Source: Clostridiales bacterium UBA6981 (GTDB taxonomy: Bacteria > Bacillota > Clostridia > Oscillospirales > Oscillospiraceae). From it: a stretch of 7,336 nt of DNA. Below, one piece after another: positions 1-5,856 of the stretch. The notes beneath the pieces were generated by a model. The model made no database searches and was not told the DNA's origin. It saw only the letters and a list, made by a program, of their open reading frames with translations. The stretch covers positions 5,186 through 12,521 of the forward strand of contig DJYJ01000070.1 of the NCBI GenBank assembly GCA_002450075.1. The letters run 5' to 3'. Position 1 is the stretch's first letter; every line of letters begins with the position of its first letter. Made by a program: the position numbers and the translations under genes.

Positions 1-371
1 ACGAAGATCGTGTTGAAGAAGCCGCGTCCCTTGAAGTCCGCGCGGGACATCGGGTAGGCCGCGAGCAGCGTGACCACGACGGAGATGACCGTGAAGAGGA
101 TCGAATAGATCAGCGCGTTTTTAAAGCCGACCCAGATCTGGGAGTTGCCCAGAACACGCTCGTAGGCCGTGGCCGTCCACTTGGAGAAGTCGAAGGTCAG
201 GCCGCTGTTCTGCAGCGTGACCGGGTCGACGAAGGAGGCCAGAATGATGTAGATGACGGGAAGGATGATCGCGACCAGGAAGAGTCCGAGGATGATGTAG
301 CCGATCGTCAGAAGGATCTTGTCCTCGGTCGGCTGCTTGGCGAACTCACTTTTCTTTTTTGTCTTGTTCAC
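1..371 (-). CDS. Carbohydrate ABC transporter permease (YtcP/LplC, MalG-like), N-terminal part
   Basis: This is the first 123 codons of an inner subunit of a sugar ABC importer; the rest lies beyond the left edge. The start is GTG (NKTKKKSEF follows), chosen because an AAAGGGGG Shine-Dalgarno at 379-386 sits 7 bases upstream and no in-frame ATG lies near. The charged N-tail is followed by a membrane segment at about residues 19-46 ending in LASFVDP, a periplasmic-type loop (about 47-82), and a second segment at about 83-106 leading into AAYPMSRADFKGR, the usual start of the permease core in the MalG/LplC group. The EAA loop that contacts the ATPase is not in the window. The start is 17 bases after the stop of the LplB-like permease upstream, so the two are co-transcribed and should form the heterodimeric channel. 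Family assignment is firm; the sugar cannot be deduced. Confidence 0.88.
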   Translation of the reverse strand, partial: MNKTKKKSEFAKQPTEDKILLTIGYIILGLFLVAIILPVIYIILASFVDPVTLQNSGLTFDFSKWTATAYERVLGNSQIWVGFKNALIYSILFTVISVVVTLLAAYPMSRADFKGRGFFNTIF

Positions 372-387
372 AGTAAGTCCCCCTTTC

Positions 388-1332
388 TCAGACGCCCTTG
401 CCGTCGTTCATCTTCTTGACGATGGCATTCATGGAGATCAGCAGAATGACGTTGATGACCGTGTTGAACAGGCCGACAGCCGTGGAGAAGCCGTAGTCGC
501 CGTCCAGAAGACCCTTTTTGTACACGTAGGTGGAGATGATCTCCGACGCGTTCAGGTTCAGGTCGGTCTGCAGGGCGTAGGCCTTTTCAAAGCCGACGGA
601 CATGATGTTGCCGACGGACATGATGAACTGGATCAGGACCGTGTCCTTGATGGCGGGCCATTCAACGGCCTTGATCTGCTGGATGATGTTGGCGCCGTCG
701 ATGACGGCCGCTTCCTTGAGCTCCTTGCTGGCGTTGGACAGAGCCGCCGTGTAGATGATGGAGGCCCAGCCTGCGCCCTGCCAGATACCGGACGCGATGT
801 AGATCGTGCGGAAGGCAGAGGGCATCGTCATGAAGTTCGTCGAGGTGCCGAGCAGCATGTTGATCATGCCGGTGGGGGCAAGCAGGATGCGCACGATACC
901 ACAAAGAACGATGACGGAGATGAAGTTCGGCATGTAGAGGACCAGCTGGATCTTCTGCTTGATGCTCTTCGAGAGGATGCGGTTGAGCAGGAAAGCCAGC
1001 AGGATCGGCGCCGGGAAGCCCCAGAGCAGACCGTACACGCTCAGCTTCAGGGTGTTCATCAGGTAACGCATGAAGTCCGGGGATGACAGGAAACGCTGGA
1101 AGTGCGCGAAGCCGACCCATTCGCTGTGCAGGATGCCGCGAATCGGGTTGTACTCCGTGAAGGCGATCAGAATACCGCCCATGGGGATGTACCGGAAAAT
1201 CACCGTCAGCGCGAAGGCAGGCAGCATGAAGAGCGCATACAGCTGCCAGTGCTGGCGGAGATAGACCAGCGTGTTGTGCAACTTGCTGCTGCCGTCCTTG
1301 GCGGCGGGAGCATTTGCCATGGCCTTTCTCAT
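388..1332 (-). CDS. Carbohydrate ABC transporter permease (LplB family)
   Basis: A 314-residue integral membrane subunit of an oligosaccharide ABC importer. After a cytoplasmic N-tail, the first membrane segment (about residues 31-50) ends in FRYIPMGG, followed by AFTEYNP as in LplB/YtcP-type proteins. The EAA loop is clear at 207-228 (EAAVIDGA then a WPAI end), the site that docks on the ATPase. The C-terminal part (YVYKKGL, then a TAVGLFNTVINVILL segment) is also typical. The reading frame is open for 30 codons further upstream, but I start at MRKAMANAP because GGAGG at 1339-1343 lies 6 bases before that ATG, and the upstream extension covers the leader hairpin. It is the first gene of a minus-strand operon, with the second permease after it and a promoter at 1421-1450. 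Known for the family: these transporters usually rely on a shared ATPase encoded elsewhere. No ATPase or binding protein is visible here. Substrate unknown. Confidence 0.93.
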   Translation of the reverse strand: MRKAMANAPAAKDGSSKLHNTLVYLRQHWQLYALFMLPAFALTVIFRYIPMGGILIAFTEYNPIRGILHSEWVGFAHFQRFLSSPDFMRYLMNTLKLSVYGLLWGFPAPILLAFLLNRILSKSIKQKIQLVLYMPNFISVIVLCGIVRILLAPTGMINMLLGTSTNFMTMPSAFRTIYIASGIWQGAGWASIIYTAALSNASKELKEAAVIDGANIIQQIKAVEWPAIKDTVLIQFIMSVGNIMSVGFEKAYALQTDLNLNASEIISTYVYKKGLLDGDYGFSTAVGLFNTVINVILLISMNAIVKKMNDGKGV

Positions 1333-1358
1333 AGAATTCCTCCTCTTCTCTATTCTCC

Positions 1359-1394
1359 GTGCACCGCACAATTTTTGGAATTGTGCATTTGCAC
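1359..1394 (-). promoter_or_regulatory. Stem-loop in the permease leader
   Basis: An inner perfect 8-bp inverted repeat (GCACAATT at 1366-1373, AATTGTGC at 1379-1386, 5-base loop) is extended by an outer 5-bp pairing (GTGCA at 1359-1363 with TGCAC at 1390-1394) across a small internal loop. It lies between the predicted start of transcription and the Shine-Dalgarno of the first permease gene. There is no T-run after it, so it is not an intrinsic terminator. It could be an RNA structure that affects stability or translation, or just the footprint of overlapping protein-binding sites. Confidence 0.5.
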
Positions 1395-1395
1395 A
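1382..1395. promoter_or_regulatory. Candidate LacI-type operator, site 1
   Basis: TGTGCA-TT-TGCACA is a perfect inverted repeat with 6-base arms and an even-numbered centre, the geometry of LacI-family operators. Its right half TTTGCACA is repeated exactly in site 2. Centred about 25 bases downstream of the predicted permease transcription start, where a bound repressor would block elongation. Binding by the adjacent LacI protein is inferred. Confidence 0.45.
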
Positions 1396-1420
1396 CATGA
1401 GGACAGATTTTTGCAACATC

Positions 1421-1450
1421 ATATTAGCATCGCCTTGTGTCCAGTGTCAA
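1421..1450 (-). promoter_or_regulatory. Promoter of the permease operon
   Basis: Read on the minus strand there is a consensus -35 TTGACA (1445-1450), an 18-base spacer, and -10 TAATAT (1421-1426) preceded by TG one base upstream, an extended -10. Transcription would start near 1414, giving a leader of about 80 bases before the ATG at 1332. One palindromic TTGCAC site lies just upstream of the -35 (1463-1474) and another within the leader (1382-1395), suggesting repression from both sides. Confidence 0.7.
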
Positions 1451-1462
1451 TTAATTTTTCGC

Positions 1463-1474
1463 GTTTGCACAAAC
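1463..1474. promoter_or_regulatory. Candidate LacI-type operator, site 2
   Basis: GTTTG-CA-CAAAC is a perfect inverted repeat with 5-base arms that contains TTTGCACA (1464-1471), the same octamer as site 1. It lies 13 bases upstream of the permease -35 box; its centre is 80 bases from that of site 1. Two further half-sites on the same strand, GTTGCACA (1516-1523) and TTTGCACC (1541-1548), lie between it and the lacI promoter. Confidence 0.45.
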
Positions 1475-1568
1475 TTTGGCGCTATTGTTCAAAATCGCTC
1501 TGTTGAAATTGTCAGGTTGCACAGTGGAGAAAAGTTTACATTTGCACCATTCCGTTCTGTGTTTCCGT

Positions 1569-1597
1569 TTGACATTTGATTTGCCGGTATGATACAC
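1569..1597 (+). promoter_or_regulatory. Probable promoter of the lacI operon
   Basis: A consensus -35 TTGACA (1569-1574) is followed after 16 bases by GATACA (1591-1596) as a weak -10. A better -10, TATGAT (1588-1593), is only 13 bases away, which is too close. Transcription near 1603 would give a short leader to the ATG at 1637. The weak -10 fits a low-level regulator gene, but the exact -10 is uncertain. Confidence 0.4.
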
Positions 1598-1636
1598 TTT
1601 TATTAATTAATAAAAGGAAAGAACGGACGGTCGAAG

Positions 1637-2692
1637 ATGAAAAAGAAGGTAACGATCCAGGATATCGCGGACGCGCTGGGGATCTCCCGCAACACGGTTT
1701 CCAAGGCCATCAACAACTCGGAGGGACTGGCCGAGGCCACGCGGGAAAAGATCCTGCAGAAGGCGGTGGAGATGGGCTATAAGCAGTTTTCCTATTTCAG
1801 CACCTTTGTCTCCGCATCCGCCACATCCCCGACGATTACCGGTTATCAGGGCGAGATCGCGCTGCTGACGAGCGCGTTTCTGACCCAGTCTCACTTTGCC
1901 TCGACGATGCTGGACAAATTCCAGCGCGAGATCTCGCAGCTCGGCTATACGATGAACACCCACCGCGTCACGGACAGGAATCTGCGGGATAAAAGTCTTC
2001 CCCTCTCCTTCCGCCCCGACCAGGTCAAGGCGATCATCTGCATCGAGATGTTCGACCGCGCCTATGACGAAATGGTGTGCGAGCTCGGGCTCCCGGTCCT
2101 GTTCGTGGACGGTCCGGCCAAGCAGGACGGTTTTTCCCTGCCGGCCGACCAGCTGTATATGGACAACTCCACCGAGATCATGCGCTTTGTCAACGATATG
2201 CTGAGCCAGGGGAAAAAGCGGATCGGCTTTATCGGCAACTATCATCACTGCCAGTCCTTCTTCGAGCGCTATGCCGCCTTTCGCTGCGCGATGCTGATGG
2301 CAGGCGCGGAGGTGGACGAGGCTTGCTGCGTCTGCTACAACCACCAGGATGAGATCGCCGAGCGGCTCGACGCGATCCGCGTGCTGCCCGACGTGTTCAT
2401 CTGCGCCAACGACTTTGTGGCCGGGGACGCGATGCGCGCGCTGTTCTCCATCGGTAAGACCGTGCCGGAGGACGTGCGACTGCTGGGCTTTGACGACTCG
2501 GCGGAGTCGCGCCGCAGCCGCCCGATGCTGAGCACCGTGCACATCCACACCCAGATCATGGCCTTCACGGCCGTTCAGCTGCTGATGTCCCGCATCCGCG
2601 AGCCGTCGCTGGACTATCGCATTGTGCATACGCAGACGGATCTGATCTATCGCGAGTCGACGAACTTTGACGAAGGGACAGAGAAGGAATGA
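1637..2692 (+). CDS. LacI-family transcriptional regulator
   Basis: A 351-residue DNA-binding regulator, probably controlling the divergent permease operon. The N-terminal helix-turn-helix is clear (residues 5-25: VTIQDIADALG, then ISRNTVSKAINN), followed by the usual ATREKILQKAVEMGY. The C-terminal ligand-binding fold shows KKRIGFIGN at about 194, the PDVFICANDFVAGDAMRAL segment, the VRLLGFDDS strand, and a C-terminal QTDLIYREST like that of the family. Odd: after MGY there is no PNxxAR(S/G)L hinge helix. Instead a Ser/Thr-rich linker (about residues 50-70) leads to the effector domain, so minor-groove contact by a hinge may be absent. The Shine-Dalgarno is poor (AAAGGA near 1613-1618, about 18 bases before the ATG); the start is set by the HTH alignment. 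The stop overlaps the next start by four bases (ATGA). Effector unknown. Confidence 0.93.
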   Translation: MKKKVTIQDIADALGISRNTVSKAINNSEGLAEATREKILQKAVEMGYKQFSYFSTFVSASATSPTITGYQGEIALLTSAFLTQSHFASTMLDKFQREISQLGYTMNTHRVTDRNLRDKSLPLSFRPDQVKAIICIEMFDRAYDEMVCELGLPVLFVDGPAKQDGFSLPADQLYMDNSTEIMRFVNDMLSQGKKRIGFIGNYHHCQSFFERYAAFRCAMLMAGAEVDEACCVCYNHQDEIAERLDAIRVLPDVFICANDFVAGDAMRALFSIGKTVPEDVRLLGFDDSAESRRSRPMLSTVHIHTQIMAFTAVQLLMSRIREPSLDYRIVHTQTDLIYRESTNFDEGTEKE

Positions 2693-3378
2693 AATTCTTT
2701 TCGTACGAGAGCAAATTCAGCCAGCTGCTGCTGAAGCTCTGCTACGCCTGTTATCTGAATCTGCTGTGGTTCGTCTGCTCGATCCCGATCGTGACGATCG
2801 GCGCTTCGACGACGGCGCTGTATTACGCCGCGCTGAAGGTCGTGCGCGACGAGGACAGCCACATCGGCGCCGCCTTTTTCCGCTCGTTCCGCCAGAACTT
2901 CAGGCAGGCGACGGTGCTGTGGCTGATCCTGCTGGGGGTCGGGGCGTTCCTCGGTTTGGACGGTTATATCCTCTATCATCTGCGGCAGACCTCCTCCGGC
3001 ACGATGGCCGTCCTGTGGACGCTGATCCTGGCGATGGTCATCGCGGTCGGCGTCGTGTACGTGATCGTGCTCGAATACGTCTTTCCGCTGCTGGCAAGCG
3101 TTGTGAACACCAATAAGGCGATGCTGAAAAACGCGTTTTTGCTCGGAACGCATTATCTCTTCGCGACGATCCTGGTCTTTGCCGTTCATTTTGCGATGTT
3201 CTTTGTCGTGGTCGCGTGGTTCACGCCGCTGATCATCTTCGGCGAGGGACTGTGCGCCGTCATCAGCGCGTGGCTGCTCAGCAGCATCCTCATCGCCTCC
3301 TCCGGCACACCGGAGGACCGGGAGGCGCTGCCGGAGGCTGACGACGCTGCGCCCGAAGACGAGGGAGAGACGCCATGA
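2689..3378 (+). CDS. YesL family (DUF624) membrane protein
   Basis: A 229-residue integral membrane protein. The signature of the YesL/DUF624 family is at residues 23-46: NLLWFVCSIPIVTIGASTTALYY is split across the end of the first membrane segment, with NLLW then SIPIVTIGA and TTALYY. About five hydrophobic segments are seen (roughly 13-43, 75-96, 106-135, 149-172 and 173-201), and the tail from 204 is hydrophilic and acidic. Start chosen because AAGGA lies 3-4 bases upstream and the ATG shares ATGA with the stop of lacI, so translation is probably coupled. Known: yesL-type genes often sit beside sugar ABC transporters and their regulators, as with the B. subtilis yes locus for rhamnogalacturonan, but their biochemical role is not established. 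Here it is co-expressed with the regulator rather than with the permeases. Confidence 0.88.
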   Translation: MKFFSYESKFSQLLLKLCYACYLNLLWFVCSIPIVTIGASTTALYYAALKVVRDEDSHIGAAFFRSFRQNFRQATVLWLILLGVGAFLGLDGYILYHLRQTSSGTMAVLWTLILAMVIAVGVVYVIVLEYVFPLLASVVNTNKAMLKNAFLLGTHYLFATILVFAVHFAMFFVVVAWFTPLIIFGEGLCAVISAWLLSSILIASSGTPEDREALPEADDAAPEDEGETP

Positions 3379-4115
3379 AGCTGCCGGAGCAGGAAAAAGC
3401 CGCCCATCGGGCGGCTTTTCGAAAGATGAGCGGGCGGGAAAAGCTCGACCACATCTTTACCTATTATAAATGGCCGATTCTGCTGGGGCTCGCGGCGCTT
3501 ATCGTGCTGGGCTCAGTGCTGCAGCGGCAGCTGACGCGCAAGGAGCCGGCGCTGTATCTCGCGCTGGTCAACGTGGCCGTCGGGGAGGATCTGGAGCGGA
3601 CGCTGACAGAGGATTATCTCGTTCTCCGCTATCCCGACGCGGGACGGCGCGAGGTGTATCTCTATCGGGATCTGTATCTCTCTGACAACGCCGACGTGCT
3701 CAACCACGAATACGCCTATGCCTCGCGCATGAAGGTCATGGGCGCCATTCAGGCGCAGGAGATGGACGTGGCCGTGATGAACCGGGAGGGCTACGACCTC
3801 TTCTCCTCCGGCGGATTTTTGCTGGAGCTGCCGGAGCTGCTCGCAGCCGACCCGTCGCTGGCAGAGGCGCTTGCACCGTATCTCGTCTCCAACAGCGTGG
3901 TGATTTCGGACAACGGGATCGAATATCAGCTCGGCGAGGCGGAGAGCCACGAGGTCGTGACCGAGAGGAAAGAAAACGCGCTCGTGATCGGCAGCTTTCC
4001 GCGGATCCGGGACGCAGGCTTTCCCGACGAGGTTTATCTCGGCGTGATCGCGAACAGCCCGCGGACGGAAGACGCGCTCGCTTATCTGCGGTATCTCACG
4101 GGTACCGCGGACTGA
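3375..4115 (+). CDS. Single-pass membrane protein of unknown function
   Basis: A 246-residue protein I do not recognise. It has a charged N-terminal tail (about 1-32), one strongly hydrophobic segment (residues 33-49, starting WPILLGLAAL), then RKEPALYL and a long soluble C-terminal part. With the Arg/Lys-rich tail inside, the C-terminal part should face outward. That domain is rich in Tyr and acidic residues (EVYLYRDLYLSDN at about 95) and alternates strands and helices, but no catalytic motif is evident. There is no lipobox or cleavable signal. Its ATG overlaps the yesL stop (ATGA) and a GGGAG lies 6-9 bases upstream, so it is translationally coupled as the last gene of the lacI-yesL operon. 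Codons 7-15 hold a perfect terminator-like palindrome (see separate entry). An in-frame ATG at codon 18 lies just after it but has no evident Shine-Dalgarno. Real gene: likely, given length, operon position and terminator. Confidence 0.8.
   Translation: MKLPEQEKAAHRAAFRKMSGREKLDHIFTYYKWPILLGLAALIVLGSVLQRQLTRKEPALYLALVNVAVGEDLERTLTEDYLVLRYPDAGRREVYLYRDLYLSDNADVLNHEYAYASRMKVMGAIQAQEMDVAVMNREGYDLFSSGGFLLELPELLAADPSLAEALAPYLVSNSVVISDNGIEYQLGEAESHEVVTERKENALVIGSFPRIRDAGFPDEVYLGVIANSPRTEDALAYLRYLTGTAD
3395..3419. repeat. Perfect 11-bp inverted repeat, terminator-like, inside the 5' coding region
   Basis: AAAAGCCGCCC (3395-3405), loop ATC, GGGCGGCTTTT (3409-3419): a GC-rich core flanked by A and T runs, the anatomy of a bidirectional intrinsic terminator, though with only four T residues after it. 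It lies 20 bases into the third gene of the lacI operon and encodes EKAAHRAAF, which is ordinary protein sequence. It could reduce expression of this gene relative to the regulator. Confidence 0.6.
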
Positions 4116-4135
4116 GAGAGCATGAACAAAAAAAG

Positions 4136-4181
4136 AAACAGCGCTGCTTCCCGGGGCTTTGGGAAGCAACGCTGTTTTTTC
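4136..4181 (+). terminator. Intrinsic terminator of the lacI operon
   Basis: Stem AAACAGCG-C-TGCTTCCC (4136-4152) pairs with GGGAAGCA-A-CGCTGTTT (4161-4177) with one mismatch and an 8-base loop, and ends in six T residues (4175-4180). It begins 20 bases after the last stop codon. The A-rich stretch before it (4126-4138) would give a U-run on the minus strand, so it may act in both directions. Confidence 0.92.
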
Positions 4182-4215
4182 AAATAAAAACCGGAACCTC
4201 CATCGGAGGTCCCGG
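4182..4215 (-). terminator. Intrinsic terminator of the LysM gene
   Basis: On the minus strand a stem (CCGG plus ACCTCC at 4191-4201 paired with GGAGGT plus CCGG at 4205-4215, one mismatch, 3-base loop) is followed by TTTTTATTTG. It lies 29 bases after the LysM stop codon at 4245, between the gene and the plus-strand terminator, so each convergent unit has its own. Confidence 0.88.
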
Positions 4216-4244
4216 AGCTTGTCTTGTTGGCTTTTGCCGGACGC

Positions 4245-5726
4245 TTACGCAAGCTTCTTCGGCAGGACGATGATGTCGCCCGTCTTGATGCTGTTGACGT
4301 TCACGCCGGGGTTGAGCTTGGAGATCAGGTTGACGTTGTTGTTGTAGGTGATGCCCGCATCGTCGCACATCTTGATGACGGTGTCGCCGTCCTTGACCTT
4401 GACGCCGGTGACGGCGTACTTGGCGCCGGTGGCGCTGGAGGAGAGCATCAGGAGCTTGTCGCCCTCTTTGAGGTTGTTGAAGTTCGCAAGGCTGTTGAAG
4501 CTCAGCAGAACGTCGGCATAGTAGGTGGTGTAATCAAAGCCGGCCGCCTTGACGAGCGCATAGACCGTGTCGTCCTTCTTGACGGTGATCTCGGTGAGGT
4601 AGTACATGACGCCTTCCTTGGGCTTGACGTCAGCAGGCGTGGTCGAATCCTTGCCGGCCGCGGGCGTATAGCCGCCGCCGTAGCCGCTGCCGCTGGCGGA
4701 GCCGCCGCTGGGCGTCGTGCCGCCGCCGCTGGGAACCGTGCCGCCGCCGCTGGGAACCGTGCCGCCGCCGGCCGGGAAGAGCAGGACGTCGCCGGTGCGG
4801 ATCGAGTTGAGGTTCTTGCCCGGGTTGAGCGCGGTGATCATGTTATAGCGGGCGCTGAAGTTGATGCCGAGCTCCTGGCAGATGCCGTAGGTCGTCTCGC
4901 CGGTCTTGACCGTGTGCGCGGTGATGGCGATCGCGCCGGTGGCGGACTTGGCGCTGGGCAGGTAGACAATGTTGCCCACGCGCAGGTCGGTGGCAAACTT
5001 GATGCCGCTGACGGCCATGATGAGATCAAAATACTTCGAGAAGTTGACGCCGTTGTCGGCGCAGATGCCGTAGATCGTCTCGCCGGCCGTGACAACATGC
5101 GGGACGAGGTAGGACACGGTATTGCCGCTCGCAACAGCGGTGCCGGTGCCGGTGGCGGTGCCGGTCGCACCGGTGCTCGTGGCGCTGCCGGTGGCGGTGC
5201 CGGAGCTGGCGGAGGCCGCGATCACGGCGGCGTCGGCGTTCGTCTTGGGCATTTTGAGCTTCGTGCCGGTCTTGAGCGTCAGGAAGCTGTAATCGGTCGC
5301 AAAGTTGTTGAGCTTCATGATCGCGGTCTTGCACTTGTTGAAGTCAAGCTTAAGCTTGTCACAGATGCCGATCATCGTGTCGTGATCCACGACCGTGTAA
5401 TCCTGCGTCGCACCGGTGGCGGCGGAGGAGGGCTTGAGCTTGTCGACGCCGAGGATGTCGGCCGCAGCCTGGTTGGTCTTCGGCAGCTTGATCGTATCGC
5501 CGAACTTCAGGTTCGAGAAGTCGTCCTTCACCGTCGGGTTCAGCTTGAGAATGGCGGCCTTGCAGAAATCATAGTCGATGCCCTGTTTCTCACAGATCAT
5601 CTTCATCGTCTCTGCGCCGATCGTATATTCGACCGTCTCGCCGGCAGCAAGCGCCTGCGCACCCATCACGGGCAGTGCGGCAAAGAGCACGACCGCGAGA
5701 AGCAGGCTGATAATTCTTTTCTTCAT
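4245..5726 (-). CDS. Secreted protein with six LysM domains
   Basis: A 493-residue exported protein, probably bound to peptidoglycan. The start MKKRIISLLL is chosen over upstream ATGs because GGGAGG lies 8 bases before it and a signal peptide follows directly (residues 1-28, cleavage near AQALAA). Six LysM-like repeats are seen at about 32-83, 108-161, 210-258, 270-319, 375-430 and 437-490. Each has a V/YxVxxGDT-like start, an ILKLNP-like middle and an LxxGDxIxLP-like end. Thr/Gly/Ala-rich (172-203) and Gly-Thr-Pro-Ser-rich (320-365) linkers separate blocks. No catalytic or anchoring domain was found, so the protein may be a scaffold, coat or wall protein. Repeats 1-4 and 6 have a Cys at the same place (45, 122, 222, 283, 454); repeats 1 and 2 have a second Cys ten residues on (55, 132). 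Monocistronic, with its own promoter and terminator. LysM binding to glycan is family knowledge; the role here is unknown. Confidence 0.92.
   Translation of the reverse strand: MKKRIISLLLAVVLFAALPVMGAQALAAGETVEYTIGAETMKMICEKQGIDYDFCKAAILKLNPTVKDDFSNLKFGDTIKLPKTNQAAADILGVDKLKPSSAATGATQDYTVVDHDTMIGICDKLKLDFNKCKTAIMKLNNFATDYSFLTLKTGTKLKMPKTNADAAVIAASASSGTATGSATSTGATGTATGTGTAVASGNTVSYLVPHVVTAGETIYGICADNGVNFSKYFDLIMAVSGIKFATDLRVGNIVYLPSAKSATGAIAITAHTVKTGETTYGICQELGINFSARYNMITALNPGKNLNSIRTGDVLLFPAGGGTVPSGGGTVPSGGGTTPSGGSASGSGYGGGYTPAAGKDSTTPADVKPKEGVMYYLTEITVKKDDTVYALVKAAGFDYTTYYADVLLSFNSLANFNNLKEGDKLLMLSSSATGAKYAVTGVKVKDGDTVIKMCDDAGITYNNNVNLISKLNPGVNVNSIKTGDIIVLPKKLA
4707..4769 (-). repeat. Three tandem 21-base units in the LysM linker
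   Basis: Three in-frame copies of a 21-base unit encode GGGTVPS, GGGTVPS and GGGTTPS (residues 320-340). The first two are nearly identical at DNA level. They form a flexible spacer between the fourth and fifth LysM domains. In-frame tandem units can change number by slippage without breaking the frame. Confidence 0.85.
5124..5204 (-). repeat. Thr/Gly/Ala low-complexity linker with short repeats
   Basis: Residues about 175-201 are almost only Gly, Thr, Ser, Ala and Val, built from ATG-like tripeptide patterns (GTATG, STGATG, TATGTGTA). At DNA level this is a run of GCCGGTGGCGGT-like motifs. It separates LysM 2 from LysM 3 and is likely extended and exposed. Confidence 0.75.
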
Positions 5727-5763
5727 TTCCATTTCCTCCCAAGAAGCTATTCTTGTTGGATAC

Positions 5764-5792
5764 ATTGTACGACAAAGATTTGAAAAGTGCAA
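5764..5792 (-). promoter_or_regulatory. Promoter of the LysM gene
   Basis: On the minus strand TTGCAC (5787-5792), exactly 17 bases, then TACAAT (5764-5769): a good vegetative sigma-A-type promoter. Transcription near 5757 leaves a leader of about 30 bases with GGGAGG before the ATG at 5726. Note that the -35 itself is TTGCAC; this resemblance to the operator half-site at 1382-1548 is probably chance. Confidence 0.8.
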
Positions 5793-5856
5793 GAGAAAAA
5801 TTTCATTTCGGTAACAAAAAATAAAAAAATTAAGAAATTTTATTTGTTGCCTTTGC
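5793..5856 (-). other. AT-rich intergenic stretch between YyaL-like and LysM genes
   Basis: About 64 bases of almost pure A/T on a GC-rich background. AAATAAAA (5819-5826) and TTTTATTT (5838-5845) form an all-A/T stem, and the minus strand has long T runs. No GC-rich terminator hairpin for the upstream gene is evident, so transcription may partly read through into the LysM gene. The A/T run could also act as an UP element for the LysM promoter. Confidence 0.4.

Noticed and set aside
319..1086. 255-codon plus-strand open frame opposite the LplB permease
   Set aside because: D/V/G/H-rich shadow of a membrane protein gene with clear EAA motif on the other strand.
1333..1422. 30-residue N-terminal extension of the LplB-like permease
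   Set aside because: The extension starts upstream inside the promoter and leader hairpin region and has no Shine-Dalgarno; the internal ATG at 1332 has an excellent one.
1456..1469. Possible catabolite-responsive (cre) site, TGCAAACGCGAAAA on the minus strand
   Set aside because: It agrees with the left half of the cre consensus but not with the right end, and it overlaps operator site 2, which explains the bases better.
1607..2629. 340-codon minus-strand open frame
   Set aside because: Antisense to the LacI gene; His/Arg/Gln-rich composition typical of a shadow frame, no Shine-Dalgarno.
4224..5783. 519-codon open frame on the plus strand
   Set aside because: It is antisense to the LysM gene, whose signal peptide, six repeats, Shine-Dalgarno, promoter and terminator are all in order. 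The antisense product is a D/V/G/R-rich composition artefact of GC-rich codons and has no initiation signals.
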